Assembly (NCBI GenBank): GCA_965229525.1
Contig: OZ245886.1
Coordinates: forward strand, 3,100,001-3,164,000
Direction of reading: 5' to 3'
Length of the DNA: 64,000 nt
Source: HXMU1420-13 sp965229525
Lineage (GTDB): Bacteria > Bacteroidota > Rhodothermia > Balneolales > Balneolaceae
In this document: in pieces, positions 1-8,948 of the stretch
Layout of the letters: each line of letters starts with the position of its first letter
How positions within the stretch are numbered: the first letter of the stretch is position 1
Notes under the pieces: model-generated
Database searches by the model: none
The model's input: only the letters and a program-made list of their open reading frames with translations
Told to the model about the DNA's origin: nothing
Program-made: the position numbers and the translations under genes

Positions 1-604
1 TGTTGAGGGGGACTGGGATCCAGATTTGCAATGGTTAAGTAGAGAAGAAGCAGAACAGAGATTGCTGAACATACCTTTGATTTTTGAACCCGGAAGTGAT
101 AGACAGCACTCGCATGCTGCATTTGGTTTATTGGCAGCTATCATTGAACGTGTTTCAGGCATGCATTACTACGAATTCTTAAAAGAGAATTTCTTTGATC
201 CGGCAGGAATGACACGTACCGGAGAATACGGTTCAAACAATGGATATTCTTTTGAAGAGTTTGCAGAAGGGGGCGGTCCGGAATTTGTTGGAACACCTAA
301 TATTCCACCAAACTGGGGACCAGCCTCCTGGTTGATTAAAGGAAGTGGGGGAATGTACAGCACATTAGGCGATCTTCAGAAATTCTACAAGTTAATTCGA
401 TCTGGTGAAGTTTTAGATGAAGATCATAACCAAAGATTTTTTGGAGAATCCGTAAATCTTGATGGGTCCATGCGAGGGTTTGAACTTTTTACTGTAAGTG
501 CGCCGAAAAATCAAACATCGCTTTATTTGTTCCTGAATAACATTCCTGATCGAGAAGAGGTGAGAGGAGTATTCAGAGCCCTAGAAAGATTTATATTTGA
601 TTAA
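1..604 (+). CDS. Beta-lactamase-family serine hydrolase, C-terminal part
   Basis: The reading frame is open from base 2, so the gene begins before the window and only about 200 C-terminal residues are seen. They match the class C beta-lactamase/esterase fold (PF00144). The stretch HSHAAFGLLAAIIERVSG sits where this family has its YxN-containing segment followed by the helix, and it continues into a PAGMTRTG-like strand. The first catalytic Ser-x-x-Lys lies upstream and is not visible. A His replaces the usual Tyr at the start of the YSN motif, so the catalytic state is uncertain. Members of this family hydrolyse peptides or esters, usually in the periplasm or outside the cell; the substrate cannot be told. 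The stop codon overlaps the convergent small gene by four bases. Confidence 0.75.
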   Translation, partial: VEGDWDPDLQWLSREEAEQRLLNIPLIFEPGSDRQHSHAAFGLLAAIIERVSGMHYYEFLKENFFDPAGMTRTGEYGSNNGYSFEEFAEGGGPEFVGTPNIPPNWGPASWLIKGSGGMYSTLGDLQKFYKLIRSGEVLDEDHNQRFFGESVNLDGSMRGFELFTVSAPKNQTSLYLFLNNIPDREEVRGVFRALERFIFD

Positions 605-801
605 GCTTCCTTCTCGAAGTAAAGATAGATATAAACAGCGAATCCAAAGTCAGTAGCATCCGTCGAGACCAAACGATACCCCTTTGCAGCATATTCATCG
701 AGTTTCTCCTGAATATCTCGTTCCGAATCGTTAGCAATGTGATTTTTGTCTTTAGTTAGTTTAGAATAGTAGATGAGGGCTTCAACTTTGTATTCTTTCA
801 T
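601..801 (-). CDS. Small DUF4177-like protein
   Basis: This is a 66-residue cytosolic protein without a signal peptide. It starts MKEYKVEAL, has a central amphipathic helix and then EYAAKGYRLVS followed by a short strand. That strand-helix-strand pattern with a 'GYxLVS' turn is typical of the DUF4177 family, whose function is unknown. It converges with the serine hydrolase gene, and the two overlap by four bases. The family assignment rests on pattern alone. Confidence 0.6.
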   Translation of the reverse strand: MKEYKVEALIYYSKLTKDKNHIANDSERDIQEKLDEYAAKGYRLVSTDATDFGFAVYIYLYFEKEA

Positions 802-887
802 TCACTTCAGTGATTTATTGATGATAATTGTAATTCTATGAATCAGCCAACCGTGAATTTTTTTTCAACGTTCGAGTAAAAAAATAT

Positions 888-1517
888 CTAAAACAATTCC
901 CCAAATCGCTTCTTCATCTCTTCGGCAATTTTAGCGGAATCACCATCTTGATTTTCCAGCTCTGCTATAATCGTTCTATAACTTTCTTCGTCTTTATTTT
1001 GGCTGAGTTTGAAGACGTTATCAATCTTATCCAACTTGACTTCAAATCCAACTATTGCTGGCATCTTAGAGGCTAAATATTCATTTGGCAGATTATCGAA
1101 GTAAGTAGGGGATTCTGTATTCCCACCTTCAAACCTAAGAGTAAGATCTTTCATGAACTGACCCAACTCCTCATCCTCTAAAAATCGAACTTCCCCTGAA
1201 ACATGAACGCTCATGTAATTCCAGGTAGAACCCATTTTGGGATCAGAATACCAGGTAGCACTTACATAGGTGTGAGGACCTGTAAAAACAACTAATGCAT
1301 TTGGGTTTTCCACGAAAGCCCTATGATGATCCGTTTTTCTCATCAAATGTGCCTGAACAAAATACTCCCCATCTCTTTCGACAAACAAACAAGGAACCTG
1401 AGTTGCAACTTGTTTTCCATCAGCAAAACTTCCTGTTACAAAGGCAAAAGGATGCTCTCGAATAAATTCAAAAATCTCGTTTAAATCCTTTTCTTTAAAA
1501 TAGGTTGTGCTATACAT
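888..1517 (-). CDS. PaiB-like FMN-binding negative transcriptional regulator family protein
   Basis: This 209-residue protein resembles Bacillus PaiB (PF04299), a split-barrel flavin-binding fold. It begins MYSTTYFKEKDLNEI, as PaiB proteins typically do (MYxPxxF..D). Other family marks are AHLMRKTDHH, a ribityl/phosphate-contact segment; VVFTGPHTYVS; and the tail KLSQNKDEESY. The length is normal for the family. PaiB was described as a negative regulator of sporulation and protease genes, but most homologues are uncharacterised flavoproteins, so a direct regulatory role here is not shown. The VOC-family gene lies 20 bases upstream on the same strand and the two may be cotranscribed. Confidence 0.85.
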   Translation of the reverse strand: MYSTTYFKEKDLNEIFEFIREHPFAFVTGSFADGKQVATQVPCLFVERDGEYFVQAHLMRKTDHHRAFVENPNALVVFTGPHTYVSATWYSDPKMGSTWNYMSVHVSGEVRFLEDEELGQFMKDLTLRFEGGNTESPTYFDNLPNEYLASKMPAIVGFEVKLDKIDNVFKLSQNKDEESYRTIIAELENQDGDSAKIAEEMKKRFGELF

Positions 1518-1537
1518 GTACCTGTAAATCTAATGGA

Positions 1538-1936
1538 TTAAAACTGTTCTTGAAAGAAGGCCAATACTAAATTATTTGGTTCTATAACATAAAAGCTTCT
1601 GTGCCCCCATGGCTGATCCATAATTTCTAGCTTAAATGTTACACCCTTTGCTTTCCAGCTTTCAAATAATTCATCGATATTCCAGACTTGTATGCACATG
1701 AACGCCCCTTGAGGAACCCGATAATCGAGTCCATCATAGGTAAAGTTTTCATCTTCAGGTCGCTGTAGTATTTCGATTAATCCTGAACCAGCCCTAAATA
1801 CAGCACCTTTATCGTGTTCGTTTCGATCCCAATAGTGCGTTATTTCAAGACCGAGAAGCTTATCATAAAAGTCGAAAGTCTGCTGATACTTATCAGTGAA
1901 GTAAGTAAATCGAAAGGCACCTTGTTTGTCTAGCAT
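1538..1936 (-). CDS. VOC (glyoxalase/bleomycin resistance) family protein
   Basis: The 132-residue protein has the paired beta-alpha-beta-beta-beta modules of the vicinal oxygen chelate superfamily. It opens with RFTYFTDKYQQTFDFYDKLLG, the helix-containing first module. It ends SFYVIEPNNLVLAFFQ, where 'DPxGNxIxxxE' is usual. The final position that normally supplies a metal-binding Glu is Phe here, so a metal-dependent enzyme is doubtful. The substrate is unknown. It lies 3 bases after the stop-proximal end of the phosphoenolpyruvate carboxylase gene when read on the minus strand, suggesting cotranscription with ppc. Confidence 0.8.
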   Translation of the reverse strand: MLDKQGAFRFTYFTDKYQQTFDFYDKLLGLEITHYWDRNEHDKGAVFRAGSGLIEILQRPEDENFTYDGLDYRVPQGAFMCIQVWNIDELFESWKAKGVTFKLEIMDQPWGHRSFYVIEPNNLVLAFFQEQF

Positions 1937-1939
1937 TTA

Positions 1940-4645
1940 TTAACCAGTACTCTTTAACCCACCAGAAAGGGCATTTACAGTAAGCAAAAGATGATTCAAT
2001 AGATTCGATATGTCTTCATCAGGTTTGGCTGACCTCTTCATCGTTAAATACCGAAGTTGAAGCTCATGCAACATATTCAACGCATCTTTACGAAGTGAAG
2101 AATCCTTTAATTTAGTAGACCTACGAGTTAGTTTTTCACTTCCCATGATATCATCAGTTCCAGATAGTGCCGCCTCATAGTCACCTATGATTAAATCCAT
2201 TATTTCTTTTTTTAGCGCATCATTTTCAACAGAATCCGCAAAATTTTTCATGATTGACGGATCTGAATTCAGCAAATTTGTTTCAATTTGAATAATCAAA
2301 TATTTGAAGAAAGGCCAGTCGTTTGCCAATTTTTGAAAGTTAGAATAGGCATCGGAATTGGTCTCTTTCAAAGCTTTTAAAGCATGACCAACCCCAAACC
2401 AACCAGTTAAATTAAATCGCGATTGGTTCCAACTGAATACCCAAGGAATCGACCGTAAATCATTTAAGGTTCGCTGACCTGTTCGTCGAGCCGGACGAGA
2501 TCCGATTTTACTTTCTTCCAAAACATCAATAGGGGTGGCCTGGCTATAAAACTCGATAAATCCAGGATGATCCAACAAAGAGCGATAGGTTGAGTTAGAT
2601 TTAGCAACTAGCTCATCCAACGTCGGAAAAACCGATTCGAAATCATCACCGAGACTTTTTTGAGCTGCCTGTTTTGCTGTTCCTGAAAGGAACATTTCAA
2701 GGTTATAGGTTGCATTTAATAAGTTTGCAAATTGATTGGCGATGGTTTCACCTTGAATTGTCATCTTAATTGAGCCGCTTACAGAACCTGGAGGCATACT
2801 ATCAAGGAAGCGATGAATTTTACCGCCACCGCGGCTTATTGTACCACCACGGCCATGGAAGAAAGTTAGCGCAACATTATGTTTATTTGCAGTTGCAGTA
2901 AGCTTAGATTCTGTTTTATAAATCGTCCATCGCGAGGAAAGTATTCCACCATCTTTATTGCTATCACTATAGCCTAGCATTATTTCCTGCTTACGAATTT
3001 CGCTATTATCTAATCGTTCTTTCACTTTAGGATGGGTAAGGAAAGCTTCTAAAATATCTTCACCTGATTCTAAATCACCAATAGTCTCAAGTAATGGCGC
3101 TACCATAAACTCGGTGGTATTTAAACCAACTTCACGCAAGAAAAGATACACTACAAGAAGATCACTTAAACTGCGTGTCATACTCACAATGATGGTTCCT
3201 ATACCCTCAGTGTCAAATTGATCCGTGAATTCTTTGATAACACGGAAATAACCAAGTACGTTGTCGGCTTCTAAACCACAGGAGAACCCACCTGGTAAAA
3301 ATGGGCGATTAGTTTCTAATTCGGCATTGATGAAATCCAACCGTTCTTGTTCGCTCCAATCAGCAAAATTGGTTTTTTCGAATCCGGCAGCTATCAACAT
3401 TTGTTCCATTACCTTATCATGATAGGAGCTGTTTTGACGGATATCGAGCTTAGCAAGATGGAAGCCGAAACATAGAAGTTGTCGTTCAATTGGAAAGATC
3501 AAATCTTCAATTATTAATTCAGAACCTACCGCTTCTAGAGCCTTTTCGAGTATTTTCAGATCATCAAGCAGTGCTTTCGGGGAAGTGTAATACTCTGTGT
3601 TTTCAGATGGATTGCTGGTATTCTCTAATTTTAAAATCAGCAGGTTCACAAACTGACGCCATGGTTCATTAGGGTTTCGATCGATTGCTTGAGTTCCAAT
3701 ATCTCCAAAAAGTCCGGCTCTCTGCGTAATTTCATCTAGAAACCAGTTTGGAGTCTCTGTCAATCTAGAAGAAATACTGATTTTACGAGCCAAATCTTTA
3801 AGATTTCGCATATGTAGATCTAGTGCGACTTCTCGGTGCTTACGTAAAGTGTCAGCAGTGAATTCAGGAGTTACAAAAGGATGACCGTCACGATCACCAC
3901 CCACCCAACTACCAAGTGTTAATAAAGGATATTGCTCTGCAATTGAAAGATTCTTTGGATCAAAACCGGCATCTTTCCAGGCAAATTTTAATCGTTGATC
4001 GGAAATTGAAAGAGCTTTAGGAAAAACATTTGCAAAGTAGTACAACAGATTATTTCGTTCATCGGCCAAATCAGGTTTTTCAAGATAAATATCACCCGTT
4101 AGCCACCATCGTTCTAACAATCCTAAAATGTCGTTATGAAGAACATCCTGCTCTTGCGGGGACCAATTTGGATTTTCGCGTTTTACAAGCAGCTGATATA
4201 ATTCTCTTTGAATTTCAAGTACGGTAACCCGTTTTGCTTCGGTAGGGTGAGCAGTAAGTACCGGCATCACATTTAAGGACGAAAGTACTTGACTTATTTC
4301 AATCTCTGTTCGCCCTTGATCCTTTAGGAAATTCAGAGTTTCTGCCCATGATCCTCGAATCGATTCTGGTCCACGGAAGAATTCAGACTTTCTACGATAA
4401 TGGGTAGCATTATTCTCTTCGACAAGATTCAATAGCTGAAATCCGATACTTAATGCCTGTATAATTTTTTGATCAGGTATTCCCTTAGTTTCTGCTAAAG
4501 ATGGATTGTTGTTTATCCAAGGTAAAGTGTTAGCTAGTCCATCTTCTCCAACTGAAACAAGCATTTCTGCAAAGGTTTCAACCAGGTAAAGAAAATCATC
4601 ATTAATTTTACTTAGGCTTTGGGAGTCGAGTTGTTCTTTCTTCAT
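1940..4645 (-). CDS. ppc: Phosphoenolpyruvate carboxylase
   Basis: The enzyme carboxylates phosphoenolpyruvate with bicarbonate to make oxaloacetate, refilling the TCA cycle. At 901 residues it is full length for the bacterial family. The catalytic His lies in VLTAHPTEAKR (His133). Other signatures are GSWVGGDRDGHP near residue 245, the FHGRGGTISRGGG glycine loop near 595, and RTGQRTLNDLRSIPWVFSW. The C-terminus SGGLKSTG corresponds to the family's usual '..GMRNTG' end that closes the active site. The start ATG has no Shine-Dalgarno sequence, as is usual in this window. It is followed closely by the VOC and PaiB-like genes. Nothing appears missing. Confidence 0.97.
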   Translation of the reverse strand: MKKEQLDSQSLSKINDDFLYLVETFAEMLVSVGEDGLANTLPWINNNPSLAETKGIPDQKIIQALSIGFQLLNLVEENNATHYRRKSEFFRGPESIRGSWAETLNFLKDQGRTEIEISQVLSSLNVMPVLTAHPTEAKRVTVLEIQRELYQLLVKRENPNWSPQEQDVLHNDILGLLERWWLTGDIYLEKPDLADERNNLLYYFANVFPKALSISDQRLKFAWKDAGFDPKNLSIAEQYPLLTLGSWVGGDRDGHPFVTPEFTADTLRKHREVALDLHMRNLKDLARKISISSRLTETPNWFLDEITQRAGLFGDIGTQAIDRNPNEPWRQFVNLLILKLENTSNPSENTEYYTSPKALLDDLKILEKALEAVGSELIIEDLIFPIERQLLCFGFHLAKLDIRQNSSYHDKVMEQMLIAAGFEKTNFADWSEQERLDFINAELETNRPFLPGGFSCGLEADNVLGYFRVIKEFTDQFDTEGIGTIIVSMTRSLSDLLVVYLFLREVGLNTTEFMVAPLLETIGDLESGEDILEAFLTHPKVKERLDNSEIRKQEIMLGYSDSNKDGGILSSRWTIYKTESKLTATANKHNVALTFFHGRGGTISRGGGKIHRFLDSMPPGSVSGSIKMTIQGETIANQFANLLNATYNLEMFLSGTAKQAAQKSLGDDFESVFPTLDELVAKSNSTYRSLLDHPGFIEFYSQATPIDVLEESKIGSRPARRTGQRTLNDLRSIPWVFSWNQSRFNLTGWFGVGHALKALKETNSDAYSNFQKLANDWPFFKYLIIQIETNLLNSDPSIMKNFADSVENDALKKEIMDLIIGDYEAALSGTDDIMGSEKLTRRSTKLKDSSLRKDALNMLHELQLRYLTMKRSAKPDEDISNLLNHLLLTVNALSGGLKSTG

Positions 4646-4761
4646 TGGTGATAGTGTACTTCGAAATAGTAATGAGTATTAATGGCAATGAAGATACTCG
4701 AAAGCTAAATTTGTTGTTTAAGAATTCAGAATTCTACCAGATTAAGTTTCAGTTAAAACTA

Positions 4762-5868
4762 CTATTCTGGATCGTAGCCTAATATCTCAAATAAGTCTTC
4801 TGATTGTTTCAGATATCTATCTTTATTGGTTTCCAGAAACCAGGCATCAGAAATAAACTGATTATTTGCCAATCGGGCATCTTTCCATGAAGTACCGGGA
4901 AAGTCATAAAGCTCCCAGTTTGTATTAATAAAACTAATTGCTTTAATATTCTTTTGGTAAGTAAGACTAAAAAAATTCACAAACCATCGATTCCAGGCAT
5001 CCAGATTGATATTTTCAATTCCAAGTATCGGGCTTGATTCTGCATACATTACTGGCTTCTTGTGTTCCTTTGCAAATTCGAGCACTTGATTTCCAAAATA
5101 CTGATGATCGGCTCGCTGGTAAATTTGTCCAAATACCGAAAGTGCAACCCAATCCACATATTCGTCACCCGGATACCATTCTTGTATTTCGTAGTCTTTA
5201 TAGGGGGGAGCCGCATACGAATGCCAAACAAAAGCTACATTATTAACACCTTCAGCTCTCATTAAATCAACTACATGTTTATATGCACGAACATAAAGTT
5301 CTGGCTCTAACTCATTGTGAGGCCCGTCAAATTCATAACCAATTCTTAGGTATACCGGTCGATTTATCGATTTAACCCATGCACTGTATTGCCTAATTAC
5401 ATCATCATATCTTCCACTTGCTGTATTTTGTGCAACTCCCCAGGTCCCGACCATCCACATAGCACTGTGAATTATTGTATTTGGGAATCTATCTACCAGC
5501 ATTTGATGATTTTGCGTACTACCGTTTGGATTGGTATGATTTTCAGTTACACCGTTGAATTCAGGAACTCCCCAGTAAGCAGCCCAGCCCCCGGGGATTG
5601 GCTCATCAGCGAAATGTTCCATATAATCATCCACATCCTGTACAGTTTGCCCCATTATGAGTAATGTTTTACCGGGAGGAGGCACGAATTTAGTTTGTTC
5701 ATATTCATACTCGAACTCCGGATCTACTTCAGTTTGAATTCTAGCCACCATCTCTTCTTCAATAGTTTCAAATGTCGGAATTTCAGTTTCAGATTTAATT
5801 CCGTTATCTGTATTCGTACATGAAATGAGCAAGCAAACCGAAAGTATTATTGGTATTTGAATTCTCAT
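4762..5868 (-). CDS. GH26-like glycoside hydrolase, lipoprotein
   Basis: I place the start at the ATG at 5868, eleven codons inside the longest frame. This gives MRIQIPIILSVCLLISC, a clean lipoprotein signal with lipobox LISC, so the protein should be anchored to a membrane. The mature part looks like a TIM-barrel glycoside hydrolase of the GH26 kind. YLRIGYEFDGPHN supplies a likely acid/base Glu179, and VMYAESSPI near the end of the barrel supplies a likely nucleophile Glu277. GH26 enzymes cleave beta-mannan or beta-1,3-xylan. The exact substrate cannot be read from sequence, and this is a divergent member. It lies alone, downstream of trkH on the same strand. Confidence 0.75.
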   Translation of the reverse strand: MRIQIPIILSVCLLISCTNTDNGIKSETEIPTFETIEEEMVARIQTEVDPEFEYEYEQTKFVPPPGKTLLIMGQTVQDVDDYMEHFADEPIPGGWAAYWGVPEFNGVTENHTNPNGSTQNHQMLVDRFPNTIIHSAMWMVGTWGVAQNTASGRYDDVIRQYSAWVKSINRPVYLRIGYEFDGPHNELEPELYVRAYKHVVDLMRAEGVNNVAFVWHSYAAPPYKDYEIQEWYPGDEYVDWVALSVFGQIYQRADHQYFGNQVLEFAKEHKKPVMYAESSPILGIENINLDAWNRWFVNFFSLTYQKNIKAISFINTNWELYDFPGTSWKDARLANNQFISDAWFLETNKDRYLKQSEDLFEILGYDPE

Positions 5869-5994
5869 CTGCTTGCTAAAAAGATTAAAAAATGGAAGCA
5901 TCTTTGTAGAGTTTAAGATTGTGCTAATTACAATACACAGAATGCCATTATTATACCTAGTTAACCTGAATTTTACCTGTAGAATATTTATCTG

Positions 5995-7512
5995 TTATTG
6001 CCTCCAGAAAGTGGGAGAGAAGATGATAAGCACAGTAAAAACTTCAAGCCTTCCAATTAACATAAGTGAGATTAATATCCATTTTCCAGCATATGGTAAT
6101 GAAGCAAAACTATCAGTTGGACCAAAATCTCCCCACCCTGGCCCGATATTTCCAAGCGCAGCTATGGAAGCACCAATTGAGCTCATCATATCATAGCCAA
6201 AAAGCGAGATTAAGAAAGCGCCTAGACCGAATATGAAGATGTACAAAATAAAAAAGGACAGGACCGTTCGTTGAATGTTGGAATTAATTGCTCTTTCGCC
6301 AATTCGAACCGGTAGAATGGCTTTGGGGTGAATGATTTGTTTAATCTCGCGAATAGTATTTCGAATAAGAATCATCCAACGGATCATTTTTATCCCTCCA
6401 CCAGTTGATCCTGAACTGCCGCCTGTAAAGAATAATAGGAATAAGAAGAAAGCACCAAATGAATACCAAAGTTCATAATCATCCGTACCGAAACCAGTTG
6501 TTGTGATTATCGCCACAACTTGAAAAGCACCATATCGTAATGCCTCGAGCATTCCACGATCATCAAACCACCAAAGAGAAAATGATACCCCGATTATACC
6601 TATAAGAGTGATTAGACTATAAAAACGAGTTTCTCTGTTGTTGAAAAAAGACTCACGATCACCATTGATTAACCGAAAATGCATCGTAAAGTTAATTCCG
6701 GCAAGAAACATAAAAAGTGTAATAATAATATCGATATAAGCAGAGTCGAAGGCTTGTACACTCGCATTTTTTGTTGAAAAACCGCCTGTTGCAAGAGTAG
6801 CAAAAGCATGGTTAAGGGCATCGAACCAGTCCATTGATGGATGAATCCAGAGCAGCACAAACTCTGCAACGGTAAAAGCCAGATATACCACCCACAATAA
6901 TTTTGCCGTTTCCTGAACTCTTGGGGTAAGTTTATCGGTGGTTGGACCGGGTGATTCTGCCTGAAAAAGCTGCATACCACCAATGCCGAGCAACGGTAAA
7001 ATTGCTAGAGAAAGCACGATGATGCCCATTCCGCCAAGCCAATGGGCTAAAGATCGCCAGAAAAGAAAACTCTTTGGAAGGTCTTCTATCATAGGATTGG
7101 CGAAACCAGAGGAAGTTATACCACCCATTATTGTAGAACCGGTAGTGGTCAATCCGCTAATAGTTTCGAATACGGCGTCTGTATAGCTCGGTAAAATTCC
7201 TGAGATGATGAATGGTAGCGCCCCAACTAATGACAGTATTAGCCATGTTAGACTTACAACCAGGAAACCTTCACGTATTCTCAATTCTTCATTAGTTTTA
7301 AAGAAGTACCAAAGTGTTCCTCCAAGAGAAAATGAAATTCCGGCAGAGAATAACCAGGAATCCCAGTGATGTTCAGCATAAATTAAGTCAATAATCAGTG
7401 GAAGCAATAAGGCAAATCCCATAAAAAAAAGGAATGCACCTAAAATCCCAAGCACAATTTTGAAATCTATTTTTGGGCGATTGAATGCGTTAATGGGAGT
7501 ATTATGTATCAT
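5995..7512 (-). CDS. trkH: Potassium uptake protein, TrkH family
   Basis: This is the membrane channel subunit of a Trk potassium uptake system. The 505 residues contain about ten hydrophobic helices and four pore-loop segments typical of the TrkH/KtrB superfamily: TTTGSTIMGG, TLATGGFST, ITTTGFGTDD and ALGNIGPGWG. Their glycines form the selectivity filter. GGSSGSTGGGIKM, just before a positively charged stretch, is the usual TrkH intramembrane loop. The start codon overlaps the stop of trkA (ATGA), so the two are translationally coupled. The protein ends IIFSPTFWRQ, as normal for TrkH. Confidence 0.96.
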   Translation of the reverse strand: MIHNTPINAFNRPKIDFKIVLGILGAFLFFMGFALLLPLIIDLIYAEHHWDSWLFSAGISFSLGGTLWYFFKTNEELRIREGFLVVSLTWLILSLVGALPFIISGILPSYTDAVFETISGLTTTGSTIMGGITSSGFANPMIEDLPKSFLFWRSLAHWLGGMGIIVLSLAILPLLGIGGMQLFQAESPGPTTDKLTPRVQETAKLLWVVYLAFTVAEFVLLWIHPSMDWFDALNHAFATLATGGFSTKNASVQAFDSAYIDIIITLFMFLAGINFTMHFRLINGDRESFFNNRETRFYSLITLIGIIGVSFSLWWFDDRGMLEALRYGAFQVVAIITTTGFGTDDYELWYSFGAFFLFLLFFTGGSSGSTGGGIKMIRWMILIRNTIREIKQIIHPKAILPVRIGERAINSNIQRTVLSFFILYIFIFGLGAFLISLFGYDMMSSIGASIAALGNIGPGWGDFGPTDSFASLPYAGKWILISLMLIGRLEVFTVLIIFSPTFWRQ

Positions 7513-8861
7513 TTAAAGAACTGAGTTACTTTATCGATGGCTAAAGGTTTACAAAAAACCATCACTCTATCTTTTGGTTTGATTACCGTATCACCGGTGG
7601 CAATTTCTACAGAACCGTTACATAAGACTCCACCAATTAAAGAAGATTCGGGTAATTTAATTTTTTTAATAGGTTTTCCAACAATCTTCGATTTTTCCGA
7701 TGCCTGTAGCTCGATAACTTCTGCCTGTATGCCCCTTAGCTCAGTAACTGAAATGATATTTCCTTGCATCACATATCGATGAATTTCATTAGAAGCGGCC
7801 ACTTTTTTATTTATCACGGCGTCGAGTCCAATAGTTTGGCTAAGTGGAATGAAATCAGGTTTGGAAACCAGTGCAACTGTTTTTTTTACATCCAAATGTT
7901 TCGCCATTAAACAAGAAATGATATTGGATTCTTCGTCATCGGTAACGGCAATGAATGCATCCATATCGGAAATACCCTCGGTTGCTAGTAAATCAGGGTC
8001 GGTTGGATTTCCATGTAGCACCATTGCATTCTTCAGTTCAATTGCCAGTTCTTCGGCGGTTTCATAATCAGGTTCAATAAGTTTTATAGACCATGATTTT
8101 TTGGGATCTTTACAAAGTATTCTTGCTATCATTGATCCTATTGCCGATCCACCGGCGATCATAATTCTACTAAGATTTCTTTCCTTTTTGCCTGTAGTCT
8201 CAACGATAGTTGGAATGTCTTCTGTTTTAGCAAGAACAAAAATCTGATCAAATGCTTGTAATCGCACAGGGCCTTTAGGGATGATTGTTAAGCCACGCCT
8301 GCCGATAACAACTACCCGAAAAGTTATTTCCGGATATAATTGAGCATAATCGATCAGCGATTTTCCTACAAGGGGGGAGTTTCTTTCAATTCGAATACCG
8401 ATTAACTGCATTCGATTATCAGCTAGATTAATCACATCTGAGGCAGCAGATCGTTTTAACAGAAGCGCTATTTCCTTAGCTGCGGATAATTCAGGATGGA
8501 TCATGACATCTATTCCTAAATCTTTAGGAGTAAGGGGGGCATTATCATGCGAAAATTCGTCACTTCTAACCCTGGCTATCACCATTTTCGCGCCCAGTCT
8601 TTTACTCATCATCGCTGAAATGATATTTACTTCATCAACACTGGTTACAGAAATCAAAATATCTGCTGAGCCTACACCAGCTTTTACTAAGTCTTTACCA
8701 GAAGTAGCATTTCCCTCTATGGTTAAACAGTCGATATTATCTGCTGCTCTTGAAAGGCACTCTCTTTGGTGATCTAGCACTGTTACATCGTGTTTCTCTT
8801 TTGATAGAACACTTGCCAGGTCGTACCCAATTTCCCCGGCGCCAATAATTACAATCTTCAA
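7509..8861 (-). CDS. trkA: Trk system potassium transporter, peripheral subunit TrkA
   Basis: This is the cytosolic regulatory subunit that gates TrkH in response to nucleotides. Its 450 residues have the expected tandem arrangement: a Rossmann RCK-N domain starting MKIVIIGAGEIG, an RCK-C domain around residues 140-220, then a second RCK-N with RIMIAGGSAIGSMIA near residue 232 and a second RCK-C at the end. Acidic residues after the second strands (VLDH, LIEPD) fit NAD(H) binding. The stop codon overlaps the trkH start by four bases. It is divergent from nothing close, and the 87 bases upstream should contain the operon promoter or its leader. Confidence 0.96.
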   Translation of the reverse strand: MKIVIIGAGEIGYDLASVLSKEKHDVTVLDHQRECLSRAADNIDCLTIEGNATSGKDLVKAGVGSADILISVTSVDEVNIISAMMSKRLGAKMVIARVRSDEFSHDNAPLTPKDLGIDVMIHPELSAAKEIALLLKRSAASDVINLADNRMQLIGIRIERNSPLVGKSLIDYAQLYPEITFRVVVIGRRGLTIIPKGPVRLQAFDQIFVLAKTEDIPTIVETTGKKERNLSRIMIAGGSAIGSMIARILCKDPKKSWSIKLIEPDYETAEELAIELKNAMVLHGNPTDPDLLATEGISDMDAFIAVTDDEESNIISCLMAKHLDVKKTVALVSKPDFIPLSQTIGLDAVINKKVAASNEIHRYVMQGNIISVTELRGIQAEVIELQASEKSKIVGKPIKKIKLPESSLIGGVLCNGSVEIATGDTVIKPKDRVMVFCKPLAIDKVTQFFK

Positions 8862-8948
8862 TGGTGTAAAAATAAATTACAAAACATGTAAAGTTACGAC
8901 CTTCTCAAGTTTTATTAAAGCATAAAAACACACAGTAAGTCTAGGATA

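Noticed and set aside
5873..6196. 107-residue plus-strand frame over the end of trkH
   Set aside because: It is antisense to the conserved last pore segment of trkH.
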